From Pseudomonadota bacterium (GTDB lineage Bacteria > Desulfobacterota > Anaeroferrophillalia > Anaeroferrophillales > Tharpellaceae), in assembly GCA_015486505.1 (NCBI GenBank), contig WFRP01000061.1:1-6817 (forward strand): a DNA stretch of 6,817 nucleotides, written 5' to 3'. The notes under the pieces were generated by a model that worked only from the letters and a program-made list of their open reading frames with translations, was not told the DNA's origin and ran no database searches. Positions 1 through 5,739 of this stretch are shown one piece after another. A program made the position numbers and the translations under genes. Position 1 is the first letter of the stretch. Every line of letters begins with the position of its first letter.

Positions 1-15
1 ATTCAGCCAAATTTT

Positions 16-51
16 ACCCCCCACCTTCTGGAGGGGGCGGGGGTGGTTTTT
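16..51 (+). terminator. Probable intrinsic terminator of an upstream gene
   Basis: A C-rich arm (16-22) can pair with a G-rich arm (37-44, one bulged C at 38), with a few further weak pairs inside (24-27 with 32-35). The hairpin is followed at once by a run of five T's (47-51). This is the form of a Rho-independent terminator reading left to right, so it probably ends a gene lying off the left edge. No coding sequence for that gene is visible. The pairing was worked out by eye, and alternative registers between the C and G runs are possible. Confidence 0.5.
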
Positions 52-101
52 CGTAAGCGGTTGCGGAAACGATTTCGTTGTTTTTCGGAAGCGAGCGGGA
101 G

Positions 102-201
102 CCCATTAGTGCCTTACAGGTTATTTTCTTGTTTTTTTCGACAGCTTTTTTCAACTGTAAAAACAAGAAAATGTTCTGATAAGAGTACTTATTTGCGGGC
201 C
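102..201. repeat. Palindromic intergenic repeat, copy 1
   Basis: First of three tandemly arranged copies of an imperfect palindrome. A perfect 14 bp inverted repeat (123-136 with 159-172) forms the core. A further ACAG/CTGT pair (140-143, 155-158) can extend the stem towards the loop, and outer arms pair imperfectly towards a CCC...GGG boundary. The left boundary reads CCCATTAG where copies 2 and 3 have CCCGCATTAG, so this end is slightly degenerate. It encodes no transposase and is not plausibly coding. It resembles REP or MITE-type dispersed repeats in form, but I do not recognise a named family. Confidence 0.8.
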
Positions 202-232
202 GGTAACTTTCTTCTGGGTTGCGGGATTTGTT

Positions 233-335
233 CCCGCATTAGTACCTTACAGGTTATTTTCTTGTTTTTTTTCGACAGCTTTTTTCAACTGTAAAAACAA
301 GAAAATGTTCTGATAAGAGTACTTATTTGCGGGCC
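233..335. repeat. Palindromic intergenic repeat, copy 2
   Basis: This is the best preserved copy and is nearly identical to copy 1 across the core. The 14 bp perfect stem lies at 256-269 and 293-306. Outside it, AGTAC at 241-245 and GTACT near 318-322 pair, and the outermost CCCGCA (233-238) pairs with TGCGGG (328-333). The element can therefore fold along almost its entire length of about 103 bases. The only clear difference from copy 1 in the core is the length of the T run before the loop. It is separated from copy 1 by a 31 bp linker that itself contains a short hairpin arm. Confidence 0.82.
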
Positions 336-366
336 GCAAAGGCCCGATTGGGTTGCGGGGATTGTT

Positions 367-454
367 CCCGCATTAGTACCTTACAGGTTATTTTCTGCAC
401 CAAAAAACAAGATTTAATAATCAGAAAATGTTCTGATAAGAGTACTTATTTGCG
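367..454. repeat. Palindromic intergenic repeat, copy 3 with a replaced loop
   Basis: The outer arms match copy 2, but the inner stem and loop differ. The perfect part of the core stem is only 8 bp (390-397 with 422-429), and the enclosed 24 bases bear little resemblance to the loops of copies 1 and 2. The innermost pair of this 8 bp stem is G-C where the other copies have T-A, so pairing is kept despite the change. The right end reads TGCGCCC rather than TGCGGGCC and runs into a longer linker. Confidence 0.78.
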
Positions 455-515
455 CCCAGCGGAAGTGCCCCTGGGGTACGGGCCAGTAACTTTCTTTTGG
501 GTTACGGGATCTGTT

Positions 516-525
516 CCCGCATTAG
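516..525. repeat. Truncated start of a fourth palindromic repeat
   Basis: After the third linker, the ten bases that open copies 2 and 3 (CCCGCATTAG) occur once more, but the sequence then diverges and no right arm follows. This looks like the stump of a fourth unit, or the boundary at which the repeat array ends. The match is short but falls exactly where the linker (484-515) predicts a new unit. Confidence 0.55.
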
Positions 526-652
526 CATTGCAACTGTTTGAGCGTAAGCGAGTTTTGCAAGGCGGGCGCAGCGAGCTTAAAGGAAAAACAGAAATCTTAA
601 CGCCGAGCGGAGAAAAACCGCGCCCGACCCCGGATTCGGCTGAATAGTTACA
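526..652. other. Non-coding leader between repeat array and hydrogenase operon
   Basis: I see no credible gene, RNA or clear promoter here. Neither a convincing sigma-70 pair of boxes nor a sigma-54 GG-N10-GC element was found by eye. Together with the repeat array, about 610 bases upstream of the operon are without a supportable gene. The promoter of the operon is presumably in this leader or inside the repeat array, but I cannot place it. Confidence 0.4.
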
Positions 653-658
653 AAGGAG
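653..658 (+). promoter_or_regulatory. Ribosome binding site of the hydrogenase small subunit
   Basis: AAGGAG lies six bases before the ATG at 665. It is a near-consensus Shine-Dalgarno sequence and fixes the start of the first operon gene. It is much stronger than the sites before the following genes. Confidence 0.85.
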
Positions 659-664
659 AAAACT

Positions 665-1600
665 ATGACAACTACTTACTGGATTCAGGGCGGCGGCTGC
701 GGCGGCGACACAATGTCGCTGTTAAGCTCGGGGTTGCCGGATATTGCCGAACTTCTGCATTATCTGCAAATAGAGCCGCTCTGGCATCCGTCGTTTTCAA
801 TAATCTCCGCCGCCGAGCATGACAAACTGATAGAGCGGATTATCAACGGCCGGCAGGAGCTTGACATTCTTCTTATCGAAGGTGCCGTTATCCGCGGCCC
901 GGACGGCACCGGGATGTTTGATCAACACCGGGGCGAGCCGAAACAGACACTAATCCGGGCTCTGGCCCAAAAGGCAAATTTCGTGGTTGCCGTCGGAACC
1001 TGCGCCGCTTTTGGCGGTTTCGGCCCGGACACGGTTATTGACGCTTGCGGCCTGCAGTTTCGCCGACAGCAACGCGGCGGTTTCCTCGGCAGTGATTTTT
1101 TGAGCCGGGCCCGACAGCCGGTAATCAACCTCGCCGGCTGCCCCTGTCACCACGATATTATCATAGGCACCCTCTCCGCCCTGGCGCAGGGGGTAAAACT
1201 CAAACTCGATGAATTTCAACGGCCGCTGCAGTGGTTCGGAACCCTGGTGCACCAGGGCTGTACCCGTAATGAATATCATGAATACCGCATCGAAGAGTCT
1301 GAATTCGGGGAAATGGGCTGCCTTTTTTTCCACATGGGCTGTGCCGGGCCGCTGGTACCCGGCATCTGCAACAAACAACTCTGGAACCAGCGTTCATCCA
1401 AACCCCGGGCCGGAGTGCCCTGTTTCGGCTGTACCGATCCGGAATTCCCCAAATCAACACCGTTCTTCCAGACCCGGAATATTGAAGGCATTCCGCTTTC
1501 TCTCCCCAAAGGGGTCAGCCGGGCCCACTATATGGTTTATAAAGGCATGGCGGCGGCAGCGGCCCCGGAACGACTGAAACAGAGAACTTCAAGAGTATAA
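665..1600 (+). CDS. Cytoplasmic [NiFe] hydrogenase small subunit, H2-sensor (HupU/HoxB) type
   Basis: This 311-residue iron-sulfur subunit would pass electrons to or from the NiFe site in the large subunit encoded next. There is no Tat signal peptide, so it acts in the cytoplasm. Motifs in order match the group 2 sensory family: WIQGGGCGGD near the start, IEGAVIRGPDGTG, VGTCAAFGG with Cys113, INLAGCPCHH with Cys159, LVHQGCTRNE (His196, Cys199), Cys219 and Cys226, then Cys235, Cys253 and Cys256. These give proximal, distal and medial cluster ligands. Two oddities stand out. The second Cys of the proximal CxxC motif is Asp15, and an additional Cys161 follows Cys159. I see no fourth Cys for the medial cluster. 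The overall resemblance is to HupU/HoxB, but histidine-kinase-linked group 2c or uptake group 2a cannot be excluded by eye. A strong ribosome binding site supports the start. Confidence 0.93.
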   Translation: MTTTYWIQGGGCGGDTMSLLSSGLPDIAELLHYLQIEPLWHPSFSIISAAEHDKLIERIINGRQELDILLIEGAVIRGPDGTGMFDQHRGEPKQTLIRALAQKANFVVAVGTCAAFGGFGPDTVIDACGLQFRRQQRGGFLGSDFLSRARQPVINLAGCPCHHDIIIGTLSALAQGVKLKLDEFQRPLQWFGTLVHQGCTRNEYHEYRIEESEFGEMGCLFFHMGCAGPLVPGICNKQLWNQRSSKPRAGVPCFGCTDPEFPKSTPFFQTRNIEGIPLSLPKGVSRAHYMVYKGMAAAAAPERLKQRTSRV

Positions 1601-1624
1601 ACCCCATAAATTTGAGTCCGAAAA

Positions 1625-3172
1625 ATGACAATCATCGCAAAACGCATCAATATTCCCGTCAACCGCAGTGAAGGCGACCTTGAAATCAGTGTCGAAATTG
1701 AAAACAATGTCGTCGTTAACGCCTGGAGTTCCGGCACCATGTTTCGCGGTTTTGAGGAAATGATGATCGGCCGCGGCCCGCTTGACGGCCTGGTCATAAC
1801 CCCGCGTATCTGCGGCATCTGCAGCCTGACTCATCTCTACGCGGCCGCGGAAGCCCTGGACGAACTTGCCGGCATCACGCCACCGGACAACGCTTTAAGA
1901 TTACGCAACCTGGCCCTGATGTGCGAATGCATCCAGAGCGATTTGCGGCAGGCCGTCCTGATGTTTATGGCCGATTTTGCCAACCAGAAGGTTTATGCCG
2001 AACTTCCGTTGGCGGCGGAGGCTTTGCGCCGCTACAAACCATTGTCAGGGAAATCCGTGTTCAGCGTGATTAAAGAGAGTAAACGCCTGCTTGAAATCAT
2101 TGCCATAATCGGCGGCCAGTGGCCGCACACCTCATTTATGGTTCCCGGCGGCGTCACCTTCCGCCCGGAGCTGCCTGAACTGCTGCAGTGCCGCATGATC
2201 TGCAGCCATTTTCACAACTGGTACGAGGAACAGGTTCTGGGCTGCTCCCTGGCCCGCTGGCGGGAGGTTGAAAGCTGCACTGATCTTGATAACTGGCTGG
2301 CGGAAAACCCGGCCCACGCGGGTTCGGAAGTCGGCTTTTTTATCCGTTTTTCCCGACAGGCCGGCCTGGATAAATTCGGCGGCGGCAACGATTGCTTTAT
2401 CTCTTACGACAGTTTAAGATTACCCGAAAAAAGCTCGATCCAGGGTCAAAGCGGTCACCTGCTGCAAGCGGGTTTTGTCAAAAAAGAGAAACTTCATAAA
2501 TTTGATTCGCGGCTTATCAGCGAAGATTTACGGCGAACCTGGTATAATTCACAATATCCGCCGCTGCATCCGGAAGACGGCGAAACCCTGCCCGGAATCC
2601 CCGTCATTAATGATGACGACCGTTATTCCTGGATAAAAGCCCCGCGTTATCAGGATATGGCCGCCGAAACCGGCCCGCTGGCGGAGGCGCTTATCGCCGA
2701 TGACCAATTGATAAAAGATATTGTCAAAAACCAGGGCAGCAGCGTTATGGTGCGGGAGTTGGCCCGGCTGCTGCGCCCGGCCGTTTTTCTGCCGCCGATG
2801 GCAACCTGGATTGATGAATTGATTGCCGACCACGATGCTCCGTTCTATCATAAAGTCAAGGAGATACCGGACGGCAGCGGTTCCGGTATGATTCAGGCGG
2901 CCCGCGGAGCGCTGGGGCACTGGGTTGAAATCAGGAATCAGCGCATCAGCCGTTATCAGATTATCACCCCGACCGCCTGGAACGGCTCCCCGCGGGATAC
3001 CGCCGGCCGGCGCGGCCCCTGGGAAGAAGCTTTGATCGGGACTCCGATCAAAGATGAACAGAACCCGGTTGCAGCCGGCCACGTGATCCGCTCCTTTGAT
3101 CCCTGTTTAGTCTGCGCGGTACACACGATCTCCCGCCGAAAAAAAGCGGGACAACTAAATCTTGGTATTTAA
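1625..3172 (+). CDS. Cytoplasmic [NiFe] hydrogenase large subunit, HupV/HoxC-like, with cleavable C-terminus
   Basis: This is the 515-residue catalytic subunit that holds the NiFe(CN)2CO centre and activates H2. The N-terminal metal motif is RICGIC (Cys63, Cys66) followed by His70, and the RGFE glutamate is Glu44. The C-terminal motif is DPCLVCAVH (Cys494, Cys497, His500). Arg427 in the ARGALGHW stretch fits the conserved active-site arginine, and WNGSPRD with the downstream GTP motif is also canonical. Fifteen residues follow His500, the usual cleavage point, so the protein should need C-terminal processing. Classical HoxC/HupV sensors are known to lack this extension, so this is a mixed character. 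It starts 24 bases after the small subunit with only a weak ribosome binding site, consistent with coupled translation. All key metal ligands are intact. Confidence 0.95.
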   Translation: MTIIAKRINIPVNRSEGDLEISVEIENNVVVNAWSSGTMFRGFEEMMIGRGPLDGLVITPRICGICSLTHLYAAAEALDELAGITPPDNALRLRNLALMCECIQSDLRQAVLMFMADFANQKVYAELPLAAEALRRYKPLSGKSVFSVIKESKRLLEIIAIIGGQWPHTSFMVPGGVTFRPELPELLQCRMICSHFHNWYEEQVLGCSLARWREVESCTDLDNWLAENPAHAGSEVGFFIRFSRQAGLDKFGGGNDCFISYDSLRLPEKSSIQGQSGHLLQAGFVKKEKLHKFDSRLISEDLRRTWYNSQYPPLHPEDGETLPGIPVINDDDRYSWIKAPRYQDMAAETGPLAEALIADDQLIKDIVKNQGSSVMVRELARLLRPAVFLPPMATWIDELIADHDAPFYHKVKEIPDGSGSGMIQAARGALGHWVEIRNQRISRYQIITPTAWNGSPRDTAGRRGPWEEALIGTPIKDEQNPVAAGHVIRSFDPCLVCAVHTISRRKKAGQLNLGI

Positions 3173-3641
3173 TTTGCCGACCAAAATAATCTGCATCGGA
3201 AACCGGCTTCAGGCCCAGGACGCGGCGGCCCTTAAAATTTATGATATTCTGCGGACCCGAAAACTACCGGAAAACTGCCGCCTGATTGAAGGCGGACTGG
3301 CCGGGCTTAACCTTCTTTCTCAACTTGAAGATGGCGGTCGTATAGTTTTTGTCGATACGGTAACCGGTTTCACCGGGCCCGGCCGGACCGTAATTCTCAG
3401 CGTCGAACAAGTTATCGCAACCTTTGAAAACGGCGGCTACGACCATGCCGCCGGTCTGCCCTACCTGCTGGCGATTCTGCCCCGGGTTTGCACCGGGTCG
3501 CTGCCGGAGGAAATCATTGTGCTCGGGATTGAATATGACGCCAACGGCGATCTGCTTAACGATAGCATATTCCTTGAAAAAACCGCTGATTTAACTATGA
3601 AACTTGCCCGAAACGGCTTAAAGGACAACCGGAAACAATGA
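3162..3641 (+). CDS. Hydrogenase maturation endopeptidase (HyaD/HybD/HupD family)
   Basis: This 159-residue protease would remove the C-terminal peptide of the large subunit after nickel insertion. Family features are the IGN motif at residues 12-14, an acidic residue at 20 where the nickel-sensing Glu/Asp normally sits, EGGLAGL (43-49), FVDT with Asp65, and HAAGLPYLLA with His95, so the expected metal-contact set is Asp20, Asp65 and His95. The N-terminal motif is degenerate (GNRLQAQD instead of the usual GNPLxGDD/E). The start is TTG at 3162: an in-frame stop at 3156-3158 excludes anything further upstream, and TTG at 3174 is the only near alternative. The reading frame overlaps the end of the large-subunit gene by 11 bases, so the two are likely translated together. 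The neighbour with a C-terminal extension supports the role. Confidence 0.88.
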   Translation: MVFNLPTKIICIGNRLQAQDAAALKIYDILRTRKLPENCRLIEGGLAGLNLLSQLEDGGRIVFVDTVTGFTGPGRTVILSVEQVIATFENGGYDHAAGLPYLLAILPRVCTGSLPEEIIVLGIEYDANGDLLNDSIFLEKTADLTMKLARNGLKDNRKQ

Positions 3642-5635
3642 ACCCTGACCATAATAGCCCCGCGGCCCTTAAGGCTGAAAATGAGCTTCTGCGCCGGGAA
3701 TTGAAGGTTGCCCGTGAAGCGGCTGACATCACCGCGGAACTGGTGGTTAAACAGTTTGAAGAGACCGAAAAAATGCTGCAGCGGGTTCAGGCCGCCAACG
3801 CCGCGAAAGGCAATTTTCTCGCCCGCATGAGTCATGAAATCAGAACCCCGATGAACGGTATTATCGGTTTATCACATCTACTCAAAAAAACTCCCCTCAA
3901 CCCGCAACAGACAGGCTATATTACCAATATCTTAAACTCAACTGAAACCTTGCTGAGTTTAATTAATAACATCCTCGATTTTTCCAAAATTGACGCCGGC
4001 AAACTTGATCTCGAAAAAATTCCTTTCAAACTGCAGGAAGTTTTAGACAACCTTTACGGTATTGTCTACCTGCAAATCGCAGAAAAAGGGCTTGAGCTCG
4101 ACTTTATCATTGCCCCCGACATCCCGGAAATACTTATCGGCGACGCTTTACGCCTCAATCAAATTCTTCTGAACCTGATCAGTAACGCCATAAAGTTCAC
4201 TGAGGCCGGTAAAATCATGGTCTCGATCAACCTCGACATTCTCCATAAACACGATGTCAGGCTCCGGTTTTCAGTTTGCGACAGCGGTATCGGCCTGCCG
4301 CCGGAGCGGATTGAACACCTATTTAAACCTTTCAACCAGGCTAACGAGACCACTACCCGCAAATATGGCGGCACCGGGCTGGGCCTGACGATCTGCAGGG
4401 AACTGGTTGAAATGATGGGTGGCCAAATCCATGCTGAAAGCGCCCCGGGCCAGGGTTCCGACTTTATTTTTACGGCCTATTTCGGATTACCCTATAGTGA
4501 CGCTGCCGCGGCCCCGAAAAACCGGAGCCTGGCAAATTCGCACCCGGCACAAGAACCGGAATCCCGACTGCGGGGGATAAAAATTTTACTGGTCGAAGAC
4601 AATCCCATTAACCGCGAGATCGCCACCGCCTTCCTGAAAGATCTCGGGATTAGCGTTGCCGTTGCTGAAAACGGCCGGGCCGGGGTAAAGGCGGCCCTGA
4701 GTAACGCTTTCGACCTGGTGCTGATGGATATTCAGATGCCGGAAATGGATGGGCTTGAAGCCGCCCGGCGAATCCGGCGGCAGATTAATTCCCGAACCCT
4801 GCCTATCGTCGCCATGACCGCGCACGCCACGAACGAAGACCGGCACAAAAGCCTTGAAGCCGGTATGAATGAGCACATTAATAAACCCATAGACCCGATC
4901 GAATTACACCGGGTACTCACAGATCTGCTGCCTGAGCATCGGCCCAGCCTGCGCGCCCCCTCAGATTTCGACGACCGCCGGAAAGAGTATCCGGCGGAAC
5001 GACGGCAGCCGGATCTGCCGGCAATCCCGGGGCTGGATTTCGATGAAGCCTTAAAGCGGACAAACTACAAGCCGGAACTGCTTAAACGCCTGCTTAAGGA
5101 TTTCCAGATAAACTTTTCCGATACTGCGGGCCGGTTAAAAAAATACCGCAGTGCCCGCGAACAGACTAAACTCAAAGAACTTCTGCATACCTTAAAAGGC
5201 GTGACCGGTCATATCGGCGCCCGGGATATCAACCGCCTTACGCTCGCGTTGGAAAACTCATTGGAATCAGCCCCGGCCGAATATTGTGACAAACTGCTGG
5301 AACAATTATACTTACAACTTGAAACCCTGCTTGAGGGCATCGCCGAAAATCCGGATCTTGCCGCTTCAAGCCCGGAATCTGAGGACAAAAACCAGACGGC
5401 AGCCAAAAGCTGCGATCCGACCGCAACCATCAAGACATTAAAACTTCTGCAAACCAAACTCAGCAAAAGTGAACACATTCCGGACAGTCTCATCCGCCAG
5501 CTTAAAAAAATCCACCTGCCGCCACATATTTCAGATAATAGTGATAAAATCATTGCACTCATCGAAGATATAGAATATGATTCGGCAACAGATGAGCTTA
5601 GGCAGTTGCTCAAAAGCCTGACGCGGAGGCACTGA
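3638..5635 (+). CDS. Soluble hybrid histidine kinase (HisKA-HATPase-REC-HPt) without a sensor domain
   Basis: This 665-residue phosphorelay kinase has no membrane segments. Residues 10-60 form a heptad-like, probably coiled-coil helix. The H box (MSHEIRTPMNG) carries His66. The ATPase domain has N-box Asn179 and Asn183, the G1 motif DSGIG from Asp215, and GGTGLGL at 244-250. A receiver spans about 314-430 with Glu320, Asp321, acceptor Asp364, Thr394 and Lys416. An HPt domain around 470-555 has His517 in the HTLKG motif. A further helical tail (about 590-665) is of a kind I associate with HPt kinases. There is no PAS, GAF or HAMP domain. The ATG overlaps the protease stop codon (ATGA), so it belongs to the hydrogenase operon. 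The inferred input is the hydrogenase, analogous to HoxBC acting on HoxJ, and the likely output is the REC-GGDEF protein next door. Confidence 0.95.
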   Translation: MNPDHNSPAALKAENELLRRELKVAREAADITAELVVKQFEETEKMLQRVQAANAAKGNFLARMSHEIRTPMNGIIGLSHLLKKTPLNPQQTGYITNILNSTETLLSLINNILDFSKIDAGKLDLEKIPFKLQEVLDNLYGIVYLQIAEKGLELDFIIAPDIPEILIGDALRLNQILLNLISNAIKFTEAGKIMVSINLDILHKHDVRLRFSVCDSGIGLPPERIEHLFKPFNQANETTTRKYGGTGLGLTICRELVEMMGGQIHAESAPGQGSDFIFTAYFGLPYSDAAAAPKNRSLANSHPAQEPESRLRGIKILLVEDNPINREIATAFLKDLGISVAVAENGRAGVKAALSNAFDLVLMDIQMPEMDGLEAARRIRRQINSRTLPIVAMTAHATNEDRHKSLEAGMNEHINKPIDPIELHRVLTDLLPEHRPSLRAPSDFDDRRKEYPAERRQPDLPAIPGLDFDEALKRTNYKPELLKRLLKDFQINFSDTAGRLKKYRSAREQTKLKELLHTLKGVTGHIGARDINRLTLALENSLESAPAEYCDKLLEQLYLQLETLLEGIAENPDLAASSPESEDKNQTAAKSCDPTATIKTLKLLQTKLSKSEHIPDSLIRQLKKIHLPPHISDNSDKIIALIEDIEYDSATDELRQLLKSLTRRH

Positions 5636-5647
5636 TGCGGTGATAAA

Positions 5648-5720
5648 TCCCGCAACCCAATCAAGCCTTTTCGGCCCGTACCCAGAGGCACTTCCGAGGG
5701 TCGCAAATAAGTGCTCTTAA
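5648..5720 (-). repeat. Inverted partial copy of the left-hand repeat family
   Basis: Read on the minus strand, this intergenic stretch reproduces the right arm and linker sequence of the array at 331-484. The complement of about 5674-5719 agrees with 436-484 at roughly 40 of 48 positions. The complement of about 5649-5677 agrees with 331-358 at about 25 of 28. The left arm and core of the palindrome are missing. A short inverted repeat (GCACTT 5688-5693, AAGTGC 5709-5714) could form a hairpin. It fills most of the gap between the kinase and cyclase genes and may affect read-through or mRNA stability there. Confidence 0.75.
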
Positions 5721-5726
5721 CGGAAC

Positions 5727-5730
5727 AGGA
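5727..5730 (+). promoter_or_regulatory. Ribosome binding site of the diguanylate cyclase
   Basis: AGGA lies nine bases before the ATG at 5740, just beyond the end of the inverted repeat copy. It supports this start. An ATG at 5730 is in another reading frame. Confidence 0.6.
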
Positions 5731-5739
5731 TGAAAAATA

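Noticed and set aside
102..525. CRISPR array
   Set aside because: Repeats are about 90-100 bases, strongly palindromic and variable, with only three copies and related linkers rather than unique spacers. No cas genes are nearby.
102..525. Retron-like non-coding RNA with long stems
   Set aside because: The folded, repeated shape invites the idea, but there is no reverse transcriptase or effector in the window and the repeats recur elsewhere as intergenic fragments.
1..645. Eight-base inverted repeat ATTCAGCC (1-8) and GGCTGAAT (638-645) enclosing the repeat block, possibly element ends
   Set aside because: Eight bases is close to chance for this length, one copy touches the window edge, and no target duplication is visible. 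The sequence to the left would be needed.
43..647. Two forward open frames (43-294 and 327-647) over the repeat array
   Set aside because: Their predicted peptides share segments only because they cross copies of the palindromic repeat. Neither has a good ribosome binding site, a recognisable domain or natural protein composition.
526..652. Sigma-54 or sigma-70 promoter before the hydrogenase operon
   Set aside because: Hydrogenase operons often use sigma-54, but I found no GG-N10-GC element with good context, nor a -35/-10 pair of reasonable quality and spacing.
2549..3082. A minus-strand open frame of 177 codons opposite the large subunit
   Set aside because: It is complementary to strongly conserved large-subunit sequence, has no recognisable motif and is explained by the GC-rich codon use of the real gene.
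5209..5706. A minus-strand open frame of 165 codons over the end of the kinase gene
   Set aside because: It lies opposite the well-supported HPt region, begins inside the inverted repeat copy, and shows no domain. It is a shadow of the kinase gene.
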